Origin: Solibacillus sp040273735 | GTDB taxonomy: Bacteria; Bacillota; Bacilli; Bacillales_A; Planococcaceae | Assembly (NCBI RefSeq): GCF_040273735.1 | Contig: NZ_JBELZM010000006.1 | Span: 1 to 64,000 of the forward strand | Reading direction: 5' to 3' | Length of the DNA stretch: 64,000 nt | Shown: positions 17,380 to 26,825 of the stretch, piece after piece | How positions within the stretch are numbered: the stretch's first letter is position 1 | How the letters are laid out: each line of letters begins with the position of its first letter | Notes under the pieces: model-generated | Told to the model about the DNA's origin: nothing | What the model saw: the letters and a program-made list of their open reading frames with translations, nothing else | Database searches by the model: none | Position numbers and translations under genes: made by a program

Positions 17380-17407
17380 AGTATATGAGCGTGCAAGAAG
17401 AATATGA
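17380..17407 (-). promoter_or_regulatory. Putative sigma-E promoter of spoIID
   Basis: On the minus strand TCATATT (-35), a 13-base spacer and CATATACT (-10), close to the sigma-E consensus KMATATT / CATACAnT. The -10 ends 5 bases before the spoIID ATG. Confidence 0.65.
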
Positions 17408-17486
17408 GTTCATTTCGGAGAGAGAATTTCTAGTTTTCGTGGAATCGGATTTGGGGCGGGATTCTAGGGTAAGAGAGCTGCAAGTC

Positions 17487-17643
17487 CTCTACGTTTAAGT
17501 AGGTTTATTCTACTTTAATAGCGGCGGGGTCTTCTTTTGACGTGAGTTGTTCTCTATTACTGCCGGAACTTTCTACTTTAGTAGCGGCAGGTTCTACTTT
17601 CTCCGTGAACAGCTCTGCTTTCTCACTAAAACTTTCTAACTCC
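17487..17643 (-). repeat. 21-bp phased box array 4 (TTCTACTTTA on plus)
   Basis: Eight boxes start at 17487, 17508, 17529, 17550, 17571, 17592, 17613 and 17634, exactly 21 bp apart. The plus-strand consensus is TTCTACTTTA; units 2 and 5 are perfect, the others diverge by one to four bases. Filler sequences differ, though GCGGC follows two of the boxes. It lies after the murAA terminator and before spoIID, and no gene is visible there. Confidence 0.85.
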
Positions 17644-17676
17644 CAAAATTTCCTGTTTCACTCCCCCTCTAAAACG

Positions 17677-17721
17677 TAAAAAAGCATCCAAGTAAGCCCA
17701 ATCTTCGCTTCCTGAATGCTT
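17677..17721 (-). terminator. Intrinsic terminator of murAA
   Basis: On the minus strand AAGCATTCAGGAAG pairs with CTTACTTGGATGCTT and is followed by TTTTTTACG. Confidence 0.8.
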
Positions 17722-17745
17722 GATACGTTTATATGAATCTAGCTA

Positions 17746-19047
17746 TTAAACAGTTACAACGATTTCTTGTAACACTTCTTCTTCTAAATCGATGCGCTCG
17801 ATCTTTGCACCTAATGAAGCTAGTTTTTTGTGGAAATCCACATAGCCACGGTCTAAATGGTGTAACTTTGTAACACGTGTTACACCTTCAGATACTAGGC
17901 CAGTTAAAATTAGTGCTGCTGCTGCACGTAAATCTGTCGCTGACACTTCAGCACCTTGAAGTTTTTTGCCGCCTTCAATAAATACAGAACGCCCTTCGAT
18001 CTTTGCGTCTGCATTCATGCGACGGAATTCTTCAACATGCATGAAACGATTTTCGAAAACTGTTTCAGTGATGATACTAGTTCCGTTTGCCGTTAGCATT
18101 AATGCCATCATTTGTGATTGCATATCTGTTGGGAAACCTGGGTGTGGCATCGTTTTAATATCAACTGCTTTTAATGGGTCATTTGCGCGCACACGGATAC
18201 CTTCATCTTCTTCGATAACTTCTACGCCCATTTCACGCATTTTTGCAGTTAGTGCTGTCATATGCTCTGGTACAGCGTTTTCAATTAATACATCTCCGCG
18301 AGTAATTGCTGCCGCTACCATAAATGTACCGGCTTCAATACGGTCTGGAATAATATAATGTTCGCAACCTTTTAATTCCTTAACGCCTTCGATACGAATC
18401 GTATCAGTACCGGCACCAATGACACGGCCACCCATTGCGTTAATAAAGTTTGCCAAATCTACTATTTCAGGCTCTTTCGCTGCATTTTCGATAATAGTCG
18501 TCCCTTTTGCTAAAGATGCTGCTGTCATAATGTTTTCAGTAGCCCCAACACTTGGGAAGTCTAAATAGATTTCTGCGCCTTTTAGTTCACCTTTTAATTT
18601 TGCTTCGACATAACCATGTCCAAAGGAAATCTCGGCACCCATAGCTTCGAAGCCTTTTAAATGAAGTTCGATTGGACGAGATCCAATTGCACAGCCGCCT
18701 GGTAATGCTACACGTGCATAGCCATTACGTGCCAATAGTGAACCCATTACTAAAATGGATGCACGCATTTTACTTACAAACTCAAATTGCGCTTCACTTG
18801 ATAGCTTCATAGAGGCATCAATCATCATTTCATTTTTCTCGACATCATATTCGACAATCGCATTTAAACTTTTTAACACTTCACCAATCGTACCGACATC
18901 TGCTAAGTTTGGTACATCTTTAATCATATTTTTATCTTTAGAAGCTAATAGAGAAGCAGCTAAAATCGGTAAAACAGCATTTTTTGCGCCTTCAACGCGT
19001 ACTGTGCCTTTTAGCGTCTGACCCCCAGTAACAATAATTCTCTCCAC
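17746..19047 (-). CDS. murAA: UDP-N-acetylglucosamine 1-carboxyvinyltransferase MurAA
   Basis: First committed step of peptidoglycan synthesis: transfers enolpyruvate from PEP to UDP-GlcNAc. The product of 433 residues has the catalytic, fosfomycin-reactive Cys near 119 (LPGGCAIGSRP), the KNAVLP substrate loop and the PTDMQSQMMAL segment. GTG 19045-19047 follows GGAGGGA and begins MERIIVTGGQ; an upstream extension of seven codons is unlikely. This is the MurAA-type copy by position near spoIID and the atp operon; a second copy is at 43137. Confidence 0.95.
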   Translation of the reverse strand: MERIIVTGGQTLKGTVRVEGAKNAVLPILAASLLASKDKNMIKDVPNLADVGTIGEVLKSLNAIVEYDVEKNEMMIDASMKLSSEAQFEFVSKMRASILVMGSLLARNGYARVALPGGCAIGSRPIELHLKGFEAMGAEISFGHGYVEAKLKGELKGAEIYLDFPSVGATENIMTAASLAKGTTIIENAAKEPEIVDLANFINAMGGRVIGAGTDTIRIEGVKELKGCEHYIIPDRIEAGTFMVAAAITRGDVLIENAVPEHMTALTAKMREMGVEVIEEDEGIRVRANDPLKAVDIKTMPHPGFPTDMQSQMMALMLTANGTSIITETVFENRFMHVEEFRRMNADAKIEGRSVFIEGGKKLQGAEVSATDLRAAAALILTGLVSEGVTRVTKLHHLDRGYVDFHKKLASLGAKIERIDLEEEVLQEIVVTV

Positions 19048-19414
19048 AATTCGTCCCTCCGAATTCAATTCTCATATAATAAAGGAATAAGTTCAATTAA
19101 ACTTAAATTATTTTAAACTTCATTTGACTCAATTTACACACAAAAATATACTACATTTATTAGGGCTGTAATTCAAGCACCCAAATTACTATTTTAATCT
19201 AATTTGTTTGAAAAGGCTATTAAATTATAATACGCAGCGCAACTATTTAGTGTGAATAGACAAATTTTCACAAAAAAGTACCTTCCTAAAAGTAACTACC
19301 CAAATAATATAACTTTGCAAACCTCAATATTTCCTAGGAAATTTTTATTTCTTGTAGCGGAAAACAAACGTTTATTCCCCTTTACAAGAAATAAAACTAA
19401 AGATATTTCCTGTA
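19048..19414. other. Intergenic region upstream of murAA
   Basis: An AT-rich 367-bp gap with no gene. It contains a perfect 14-bp palindrome ATTTCCTAGGAAAT (19329-19342), which could be an operator. The murAA promoter is expected near 19080-19140, but I see no decisive match. Confidence 0.5.
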
Positions 19415-19657
19415 CTAATTAAAAATATAGGGAATTGTCTGCGACCAGTTTAAAAAGTTTAAAAAGAAATCCGCCACAATTGAACCAATAACAATACTCG
19501 ACAAAATATAAAAGAGCTGAATTTGAAAAGTCTTTCCCTTTTTAAATAATTGTTCTATTCTTAGTCCTTGTAATGCATAAAGGGCAATTCCTATAAATAT
19601 AATATATGCTAACACATTAACGATTGCTTGTTGGCCAGCCTCTACATATAAATCCAT
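19415..19657 (-). CDS. ywzB: DUF1146 family membrane protein (YwzB-like)
   Basis: An 80-residue protein with two predicted transmembrane helices (about residues 12-30 and 48-66) separated by a short Lys/Arg-rich loop. Length and position between atpC and murAA match YwzB. ATG 19655-19657 follows AGGAGCGGG, and the longer frame upstream is rejected. It follows the atp operon terminator, so it has its own promoter. Function is unknown. Confidence 0.8.
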   Translation of the reverse strand: MDLYVEAGQQAIVNVLAYIIFIGIALYALQGLRIEQLFKKGKTFQIQLFYILSSIVIGSIVADFFLNFLNWSQTIPYIFN

Positions 19658-19742
19658 TTTACCCGCTCCTTTTAAACACTTTATCCCAAATGATGGCGAC
19701 CTGTGCTCCAAACTGTTTAACTTCTAAAATTTTTCATGTCCA

Positions 19743-19776
19743 TAAAAAAAGCAGGCAGAAAGAATCTGCCCGCTTG
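19743..19776 (-). terminator. Terminator of the atp operon
   Basis: On the minus strand AGCGGGCAGA pairs with TCTGCCTGCT (6-base loop), followed by TTTTTTTATG, just after atpC. Confidence 0.93.
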
Positions 19777-19782
19777 TATACA

Positions 19783-20190
19783 TTAGATATTACCCTCATG
19801 AACATTGATACGATTCATCGCACGTTTTAAAGATAATTCAGCGCGTGTGAAATCGATGTCATCTTGTTTCTTTTGAAGGCGACCTTCAGCACGAGCTAAA
19901 GCTTCTTTAGCACGGGCAATATCGATCGAAGAAGCAACTTCTGCAGAAGGAGCTAAAATCGAGATTTTTTCAGGGCGAACTTCAATGAAACCACCGCTAA
20001 CCGCTGCGACATCTGTAGTGCCGTCTGCTTTTTTAAGCTTCACAGAACCAATTGTTAGTGGAGCAACCATAGGAATATGGCCAGCTAAGACACCAATTTC
20101 ACCTGAAGTCGTTTTAGCGATTACCATCGTTACTTCTGAATCGTATACTGAGCCGTCGGGAGTGACAATATTGACTGTAACTGTCTTCAT
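19783..20190 (-). CDS. atpC: ATP synthase F1 epsilon subunit
   Basis: A 135-residue central-stalk subunit. It has the N-terminal beta-sandwich (VNIVTPDGSVYDSEV, GEIGVLAGHIPMVAPL) and a two-helix C-terminal domain (ARAKEALARAEGRL) that can brake ATP hydrolysis. ATG 20188-20190 follows GAGGAGG. It is the last gene of atpIBEFHAGDC, 23 bp after atpD. Confidence 0.97.
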   Translation of the reverse strand: MKTVTVNIVTPDGSVYDSEVTMVIAKTTSGEIGVLAGHIPMVAPLTIGSVKLKKADGTTDVAAVSGGFIEVRPEKISILAPSAEVASSIDIARAKEALARAEGRLQKKQDDIDFTRAELSLKRAMNRINVHEGNI

Positions 20191-20213
20191 ATTTTTTCCT
20201 CCTCGTCAGCTAA

Positions 20214-21629
20214 TTAGACTTGTACGCCCATTTCTTTAGCTTTCGCCACTACTTCGTCAATAGAACCAACTAGACGGAAAGCATCTTCTGGTAAGTGATC
20301 CCATTTGCCATCAAGGATTTCCTTGAATGAACGAACAGTTTCTTTTACAGGTACATAAGAACCTTTTTGACCAGTGAATTGCTCTGCTACGTGGAAGTTT
20401 TGAGATAAGAAGAACTGGATACGACGAGCACGTTCAACTGTTTTCTTATCTTCGTCACCTAGCTCATCCATACCTAAGATAGCAATGATATCTTGTAGTT
20501 CACGGTAACGTTGGATTGTACGTTGAACACCAGTAGCTATTGCGTAATGTTCTGGACCAACGATTTCTGGTGATAATGCACGAGAAGTTGAAGCTAGTGG
20601 GTCTACCGCTGGATAGATACCCATTTCAGATAATTTACGCTCAAGGTTAGTTGTAGCATCTAAGTGGGCGAAAGTTGTAGCCGGAGCCGGGTCAGTATAG
20701 TCATCGGCTGGTACGTAAATCGCTTGGATCGAAGTTACAGAACCTTTTGTAGTAGATGTGATACGCTCTTGTAATTTACCCATTTCTGTAGCAAGTGTTG
20801 GTTGGTAACCTACCGCTGAAGGCATACGACCTAATAGGGCAGAAACCTCAGAACCTGCTTGTGTGAAACGGAAAATGTTGTCGATGAATAAAAGTACGTC
20901 TGCACCTTGTTCATCACGGAAGAACTCAGCCATTGTTAAACCAGTTAAAGCTACACGCATACGTGCTCCTGGTGGCTCATTCATTTGACCGAATACCATC
21001 GCTGTTTGTTTGATTACGCCTGAATCTGTCATTTCGAAGAATAAGTCGTTACCCTCACGAGTACGCTCACCTACACCTGCGAATACAGAAATACCTGCGT
21101 GCTCTTGTGCGATGTTGTTGATTAATTCTTGGATTAATACTGTTTTACCTACGCCGGCACCACCGAATAGACCGATTTTACCACCTTTGATGTATGGTGC
21201 TAATAAGTCTACTACTTTGATACCTGTTTCTAGGATTTCTACAGTAGTTGATAATTCATCGAATGTTGGAGCTTCGCGGTGAATTGAATCACGACGAACT
21301 TCAGCAGGAATTTCTTCACCTAAGTCGATAACCTCACCAAGTACGTTAAATACGCGACCTAATGTAGCTTCACCAACTGGTACTGAGATTGGTGCTCCTG
21401 AGTTTGTTACTTCTGCTCCACGTTGTAAACCGTCAGTAGATGACATGGCAATCGTACGAACAGAATCGTCACCTAAGTGAAGCGCTACTTCTAATGCAAG
21501 AGTAGTTGGAGCTTCGTTAGGACGTTCAATTGTAACTGTTAATGCGTTATAAATTGCTGGTAATTGACCATTAGCAAACTTTACGTCTACTACTGGACCC
21601 ATTACTTGAAGAACGTGTCCTTTGTTCAT
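20214..21629 (-). CDS. atpD: ATP synthase F1 beta subunit
   Basis: The catalytic subunit, 471 residues. The Walker A P-loop is GGAGVGKT (near 158), followed by the GERTREGND motif with the catalytic Glu and the Walker B LLFIDNIFRF. ATG 21627-21629 starts MNKGHVLQVMGPVVDV and follows AGGAGGGT; the frame extends 12 codons upstream with no support. Fully intact. Confidence 0.98.
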   Translation of the reverse strand: MNKGHVLQVMGPVVDVKFANGQLPAIYNALTVTIERPNEAPTTLALEVALHLGDDSVRTIAMSSTDGLQRGAEVTNSGAPISVPVGEATLGRVFNVLGEVIDLGEEIPAEVRRDSIHREAPTFDELSTTVEILETGIKVVDLLAPYIKGGKIGLFGGAGVGKTVLIQELINNIAQEHAGISVFAGVGERTREGNDLFFEMTDSGVIKQTAMVFGQMNEPPGARMRVALTGLTMAEFFRDEQGADVLLFIDNIFRFTQAGSEVSALLGRMPSAVGYQPTLATEMGKLQERITSTTKGSVTSIQAIYVPADDYTDPAPATTFAHLDATTNLERKLSEMGIYPAVDPLASTSRALSPEIVGPEHYAIATGVQRTIQRYRELQDIIAILGMDELGDEDKKTVERARRIQFFLSQNFHVAEQFTGQKGSYVPVKETVRSFKEILDGKWDHLPEDAFRLVGSIDEVVAKAKEMGVQV

Positions 21630-21678
21630 TACTTTGTACCCTCCTATCGTATTCTTATACGACATTGGTGAGCGCGCC

Positions 21679-22536
21679 CTATTCTAAGGCAGCAGCTCCA
21701 CCAACGATTTCTGTAATTTCTTGTGTAATCGCCGCTTGACGTGCACGGTTATATTGTAGAGAAAGGTCTGCAATAAGATCGTTTGCATTGTCTGTAGCGT
21801 TTTTCATTGCTGTCATACGCGCTGAATGTTCACTCGCTTTTCCGTCTAAAATCGCGCCGTAAATTAAGCTTTCCGCATATTGTGGAAGTAATACTTCTAA
21901 AATGGCTTCGCCTGATGGCTCAAATTCATAAGAAGCATTGCTTGTTGAAGGTGCAATGTCAGTTAGAGGAAGAACTTTTTTCATAGTCACTTCGTTTTGA
22001 ATTGCAGATACGAAGTGATTGTAGTACATATAAAGTTCATCATACGTACCATCAATGAACATACCAACAGCATTACGAGCGATTTCTTTAATATCAGCAA
22101 ATGACGGTTGGTCCGGTAGAGCCACGACATCTGCGATAACATTGTGTCCACGCTTTACAAAGTAATCACGAACAACACGACCTACTACTAAAACAACGTA
22201 CTCATCTTTAGACTTGTGACGTTTATCAATAGTGCTTTGAACTTGACGTAAGATGCTTGAGTTGTAAGCACCTGCCAGACCACGGTCAGAACCGATGACT
22301 AAGTAAGCAGTTTTCTTAACAGGACGAGAAGTTAACATTGGATGTCCGCTGTCTTTTGTACCTGTTGCGATTGCGCCTACTACGTCCTGGATTTTTTCCA
22401 TGTATGGAACGTAAGACTTAGCGTTTTGTTCTGCACGACGTAACTTTGAAGAAGAAACCATCTGCATCGCTTTCGTAATTTGTTTCGTTGACTTTGTAGA
22501 GTTAATACGACCTTTAATTTCGCGTAAGTTTACCAC
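21679..22536 (-). CDS. atpG: ATP synthase F1 gamma subunit
   Basis: A 285-residue rotor shaft with long N- and C-terminal coiled-coil helices (LREIKGRINSTKSTKQITKAMQMVSSSKL; QYNRARQAAITQEITEIVGGAAAL). The central Rossmann-like part contains SDRGLAGAYN. GTG 22534-22536 follows AAAGGTGGTG. It lies between atpA and atpD. Confidence 0.98.
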   Translation of the reverse strand: MVNLREIKGRINSTKSTKQITKAMQMVSSSKLRRAEQNAKSYVPYMEKIQDVVGAIATGTKDSGHPMLTSRPVKKTAYLVIGSDRGLAGAYNSSILRQVQSTIDKRHKSKDEYVVLVVGRVVRDYFVKRGHNVIADVVALPDQPSFADIKEIARNAVGMFIDGTYDELYMYYNHFVSAIQNEVTMKKVLPLTDIAPSTSNASYEFEPSGEAILEVLLPQYAESLIYGAILDGKASEHSARMTAMKNATDNANDLIADLSLQYNRARQAAITQEITEIVGGAAALE

Positions 22537-22635
22537 TGGTATTTCACCACCTTTAGATTTTTATCAAGCTCTTATTAAAAAAGAGTTGTCCAGTTTTCCA
22601 CGCTACAGTAATGTGCGTGAAAAACCGTTCAATTC

Positions 22636-24144
22636 TTACTCAGATTTAGCGAAAGTCTTTTTGAACGCATTAATAGCTTCAACATACTCTGCGTCTGGAG
22701 CAAGTTCTTTAGTTGTACGAACATGATCTAAAACATTTGTGTGGTTTGTATCTAACCAGCTTAAGAATTCGTTTTCGAAACGAACGATGTCTTGTACTGG
22801 AATATCATCTAAGTGACCTTTAGTTAATGCATAAAGGATCGCAACTTGTTTTTCAACTTTAAGTGGTTTGTTTAAGTCTTGTTTTAAAACTTCAACAGTA
22901 CGTTTACCACGCTCTAATTTAGCAAGTGTGATTGCGTCTAAGTCAGAACCGAACTGAGCGAATGACTCTAACTCACGGAATGCTGCTAAGTCAAGACGTA
23001 ATGTACCCGCTACTTTTTTCATCGCTTTGATTTGTGCAGAACCACCTACACGTGATACTGATAAACCAGCGTTGATCGCAGGACGTACACCAGAGTTGAA
23101 TAAGTCAGATTGTAAGAAGATTTGACCATCTGTGATTGAGATTACGTTTGTTGGGATATATGCAGAGATATCGCCCGCTTGCGTTTCTACGAATGGAAGC
23201 GCTGTAATCGAACCGTTTTTGTATGTTTCGTTTAACTTCGCAGCACGCTCAAGTAGACGGCTGTGTAAGTAGAATACGTCACCAGGGTAAGCTTCACGAC
23301 CTGGAGGACGGCGTAGAAGAAGTGAAAGTTCACGGTATGCTGATGCTTGTTTAGTTAAGTCATCATACACGATTAATACGTGCTTACCATCTAACATGAA
23401 TTCTTCTGCCATAGATACACCTGCGAAAGGAGCAAGGTATAGTAATGGAGCTGGTTGTGATGCAGATGCAGTTACAACGATTGTGTAATCTAATGCACCG
23501 TGCTTACGGAAAGTTTCAACTACGTTACGTACAGTTGATTCTTTTTGACCAATTGCAACGTAGATACAGATCATATCTTCGCCTTGTTGGTTTAAGATTG
23601 TATCGATCGCTACAGATGTTTTACCAACTTGACGGTCACCGATGATTAACTCACGTTGACCACGACCGATTGGTACTAAAGCGTCAATCGCTTTGATACC
23701 TGTTTGTAATGGCTCATGTACTGATTTACGTGCCATTACACCGAAAGCTGGACTTTCGATTGGACGAGATTTTGTTGTGTTGATTGGACCTAATCCATCC
23801 ACTGGCATACCAAGTGGGTTTACAACACGGCCAATTAGTGCTTCACCAACTGGTACTTCCATAATACGACCTGTACGACGAACCTCATCGCCTTCTTTGA
23901 TGCCTAGGTAGTCTCCTAAAATTACGATACCAACGTTACCTTCTTCTAGGTTTTGTGCCATACCCATAACACCGTTTGAGAACTCTAAAAGCTCTCCAGC
24001 CATGGCGTTGTCGAGGCCATGAGCACGAGCGATACCGTCACCAACAGTGATAACTGTACCTACTTCGCTTACTTTTAATTCCGATTGATAACCTTCAATC
24101 TGCTGTTTAATCAGACTGCTGATTTCTTCAGCTTTGATGCCCAT
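22636..24144 (-). CDS. atpA: ATP synthase F1 alpha subunit
   Basis: The non-catalytic nucleotide-binding subunit, 502 residues. It has the P-loop GDRQVGKTS, Walker B HVLIVYDDLTK and the arginine-finger region SVSRVGGSAQ. The starting MGIKAEEISSLIKQQIEGY is typical. A 99-bp gap separates it from atpG, slightly longer than the other operon gaps. Confidence 0.98.
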   Translation of the reverse strand: MGIKAEEISSLIKQQIEGYQSELKVSEVGTVITVGDGIARAHGLDNAMAGELLEFSNGVMGMAQNLEEGNVGIVILGDYLGIKEGDEVRRTGRIMEVPVGEALIGRVVNPLGMPVDGLGPINTTKSRPIESPAFGVMARKSVHEPLQTGIKAIDALVPIGRGQRELIIGDRQVGKTSVAIDTILNQQGEDMICIYVAIGQKESTVRNVVETFRKHGALDYTIVVTASASQPAPLLYLAPFAGVSMAEEFMLDGKHVLIVYDDLTKQASAYRELSLLLRRPPGREAYPGDVFYLHSRLLERAAKLNETYKNGSITALPFVETQAGDISAYIPTNVISITDGQIFLQSDLFNSGVRPAINAGLSVSRVGGSAQIKAMKKVAGTLRLDLAAFRELESFAQFGSDLDAITLAKLERGKRTVEVLKQDLNKPLKVEKQVAILYALTKGHLDDIPVQDIVRFENEFLSWLDTNHTNVLDHVRTTKELAPDAEYVEAINAFKKTFAKSE

Positions 24145-24173
24145 GTATGTTCACCTCTCACATTTCTTAAGAT

Positions 24174-24710
24174 TTAGCCAACTAATGTTCGTTTTAAGTC
24201 CTCTAGCTTAGACGCTACAGTGCTGTCGAAAATATAGTTGCCGATTTGAACGCGTACGCCACCAATTAATGACGCATCGATAATGTTTGTAATGTTAAGT
24301 TGCCCTTTGCCGACTAACTTGCCGAAAGCAGCAGAAATTTCTGCACGTTCGCCATCAGTTAACTCACGCGTTGAGTAAACTTTTGCATCTGCAGTGCCTT
24401 GAGCGGCAGCTGACAATGCTTGATACTGGTCTGCAACAGCAGTTAATTCGTTTAAACGTTTCTTTTCGATTAAGAATTGAACCATATTCACAACGATTGG
24501 CTGTGCACCCGTTAGAATTTGAGCGATAAGCTCTTTCTTACGATCAGTAGAAATTTTCGGAGCAGTAAGTAAAGCCATAAACTCTTCGTTCGTAGCCAAT
24601 ACTGTTTTGATCTCACGTAAATCTGCACCTACTTCAGCAAGAAGGTTGTTGCTTAATGCTAATTCGTAAATTGCTTGAGCATAGCGATTTGCTACAGTCG
24701 ATTGACTCAT
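24174..24710 (-). CDS. atpH: ATP synthase F1 delta subunit
   Basis: A 178-residue peripheral-stalk subunit joining F1 to the b dimer. It has the N-terminal helical bundle (VANRYAQAIYELA) and the conserved C-terminal GGVRVQIGNYIFDSTVASKL. It overlaps atpF by 4 bp (24707-24710), consistent with translational coupling. Confidence 0.97.
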   Translation of the reverse strand: MSQSTVANRYAQAIYELALSNNLLAEVGADLREIKTVLATNEEFMALLTAPKISTDRKKELIAQILTGAQPIVVNMVQFLIEKKRLNELTAVADQYQALSAAAQGTADAKVYSTRELTDGERAEISAAFGKLVGKGQLNITNIIDASLIGGVRVQIGNYIFDSTVASKLEDLKRTLVG

Positions 24711-25228
24711 TTCGCTTCGCCTGCCTTCGCAATCGTTTCTTTAATTAATGCGCTATTGTCTGCTTCAGAAATTTCTTTCCCAAGAACTTTAGACGCAGCA
24801 AGTACTGATAATGAAACTACTTCTTCACGTACAGCAGCGATTGCTTTTTCTCTTTCTGCTTCGATATCACGAACAGCAGATTCTTTTAGACGGTTCGCTT
24901 CAGCGCGTGCAGTTACCACGATTTCTTCGCGAGTTGCTTCGCCTTGCTTTTTAGCGTTCTCAATAATTGATTGCGCTTCAGTGCGAGCTTCCTTAAGAAG
25001 GCTCTTTTGTTCTTCTAATAGTGCTTGTGTTTCTTTTTTAGCTTTTTCAGCTGCATCGATTCCGCTTGCAACCAGCTCTTCACGCTCGCGCATGATACCC
25101 ATTAAAGGACCCCAAGCGAACTTTTTAAGAAGTGCCATTAAACCTAAGAAAATCACTAACGTCGCAATTGCATCACCTAAGTTGAGTCCAGTTGCGCCTG
25201 CACCTAGTGCAAGATAGTCTAAAAACAC
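24707..25228 (-). CDS. atpF: ATP synthase F0 b subunit
   Basis: A 173-residue stator subunit with a single N-terminal transmembrane helix (about residues 15-35). A long charged helix rich in Ala, Glu and Lys (30-165) forms the dimeric right-handed coiled coil. GTG 25226-25228 is the start, with GGGAG upstream. A 167-bp gap to atpE is the largest inside the operon. Confidence 0.96.
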   Translation of the reverse strand: MFLDYLALGAGATGLNLGDAIATLVIFLGLMALLKKFAWGPLMGIMREREELVASGIDAAEKAKKETQALLEEQKSLLKEARTEAQSIIENAKKQGEATREEIVVTARAEANRLKESAVRDIEAEREKAIAAVREEVVSLSVLAASKVLGKEISEADNSALIKETIAKAGEAK

Positions 25229-25395
25229 GATTGTTTCACTCCCTTCAAGAGCTTGAATTAAATCTATATTTTGTCATACTTTTTGTTCGTATTTAATATT
25301 ACATAAATAGGGTATATCTTTTATACACAAAACTAATGGCGAAGGGTTTCAAAAGAAGTCTACTTCGCCACTGGATTTAATAATCTTAATGAAGA

Positions 25396-25620
25396 CTATT
25401 GGTTCATTACGATGAATGCGATTACTACTGCGATGATCGGTAATGCTTCTACTAACGCTACCCCGATGAACATTGTAGTTTGAAGTGCGCCACGTGCTTC
25501 TGGTTGACGAGCGATACCTTCTACTGTTTTTGAAACGATTAAACCGTTACCAATACCTGCACCTAGTGCTGCTAAACCGATTGCGATTGCTGCTGCTAAT
25601 AAACCTACTGAACCTACCAT
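25396..25620 (-). CDS. atpE: ATP synthase F0 c subunit
   Basis: A 74-residue c-ring subunit of two hydrophobic helices with the polar loop ARQPEARG. The proton-carrying carboxylate is Glu58 in GVALVEALP. The usual Na+-binding residue set is not apparent, so proton coupling is likely. A strong AAGGAGG ribosome site fits the high copy number needed. Confidence 0.97.
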   Translation of the reverse strand: MVGSVGLLAAAIAIGLAALGAGIGNGLIVSKTVEGIARQPEARGALQTTMFIGVALVEALPIIAVVIAFIVMNQ

Positions 25621-25697
25621 TTGATAATATCCTCCTTGGATGTTGTAATTTTTTTTGGTTCAAATCACCGCACTACATTGAATGCGGAAACTTATAA

Positions 25698-26423
25698 TTA
25701 ATGGTCTGTACTCACTTTGTGAGCCATGTAAACCATCGTTAACATAGTGAAAATGAAAGCTTGGATAAACCCGATGAAAATCGAGAATCCCATCCACGCC
25801 ATCATAGGTACGATTGCACCGAAGAAACCAAACGCACTTGAAACTGCTAAACCAGTTAGTAACGTTAGTAAAATCTCACCGGCGTAAATGTTACCGTAAA
25901 GACGTAGACCAAGAGTTAACGTATTTGCAAACTCTTCAATAACTTTTAACGGGAACATAAATGACATTGGTTGGAAGAATGTTTTAGCATAACCGCCTGT
26001 ACCTTGCATTTTCACGCCATAATACTGTGTTAATACTAGAACCATCGAAGCTAATGTCATTGTTACGACTGGATCGGCTGTTGGTGATTTCCACCATAAA
26101 TCACTGCCGTAAGCAATACCACCCATTGGTAAACCAAGTAAGTTGGACACTGCAATGAACATGATTAATGTAATCCCTAGAATGTGGAAGCGTCCACCAG
26201 TTTTCCAGTCCATGTTACTCTTAATAATATTTTTCACGAAATCCATAATCCATTCCATGAAGTTCTGCATACCAGTCGGTTTTAACGCAAGTGTACGTGT
26301 TGAAACAAACGCGATAATAAATACGATGACTGCAGCTACTAAGAGAGTTAGTACTGTAGATAAGTTGAAAGTAAGCGTCATAAAGCCTAAATCCAAATGT
26401 AGCTCTGGAGCTGTATGATCCAT
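25698..26423 (-). CDS. atpB: ATP synthase F0 a subunit
   Basis: A 241-residue membrane subunit with five or six helices, containing the essential Arg in LGLRLYGNIYAGEIL and the GFIQAFIFTMLTMVYM C-terminal helix. ATG 26421-26423 is preferred over GTG 26433-26435, which overlaps the GAGAGGTG ribosome site. It forms the proton half-channels next to the c-ring. Confidence 0.96.
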   Translation of the reverse strand: MDHTAPELHLDLGFMTLTFNLSTVLTLLVAAVIVFIIAFVSTRTLALKPTGMQNFMEWIMDFVKNIIKSNMDWKTGGRFHILGITLIMFIAVSNLLGLPMGGIAYGSDLWWKSPTADPVVTMTLASMVLVLTQYYGVKMQGTGGYAKTFFQPMSFMFPLKVIEEFANTLTLGLRLYGNIYAGEILLTLLTGLAVSSAFGFFGAIVPMMAWMGFSIFIGFIQAFIFTMLTMVYMAHKVSTDH

Positions 26424-26453
26424 TTTTGCATTCACCTCTCTTTCAAATGCACC

Positions 26454-26825
26454 TTAGTGGCTTTTTATATGATGTACTACTCTTTCTACTACTAAAAAGA
26501 TGTACGGAATCATCAGCCCAATGACCGTGCTTATTAAGTGAAAATATTGTGGCAACGATATTGCGATTGCGACTGCGGCAACACCTGATCCAAAGCGAAG
26601 CGCTGTACCGATAGATGCTACTTTTGTCCCTTCACTAATGGAACGGTCAAATTTTTCCATACGTCGAAGTAAAATCCAAAAATTATACGTACCAAAGAAC
26701 GCACCTAGGGCTATACCAGCAAATATAGAATCATATGGCGAAAATCCCCAGCCTAACGTACAAACAGCAAGCAAAAAAAAGAACGCTTTCTTCTGCATTG
26801 CAAAAACGTGATGCAAATTTAGCAT
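26454..26825 (-). CDS. atpI: ATP synthase protein I
   Basis: A 123-residue, four-helix membrane protein at the head of the atp operon, the usual AtpI position. AtpI assists c-ring assembly in several bacteria. It has the RRMEKFDRS loop after helix 2. AGGAG precedes ATG 26823-26825. It diverges quickly between species, so identity rests on topology and context. Confidence 0.85.
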   Translation of the reverse strand: MLNLHHVFAMQKKAFFFLLAVCTLGWGFSPYDSIFAGIALGAFFGTYNFWILLRRMEKFDRSISEGTKVASIGTALRFGSGVAAVAIAISLPQYFHLISTVIGLMIPYIFLVVERVVHHIKSH

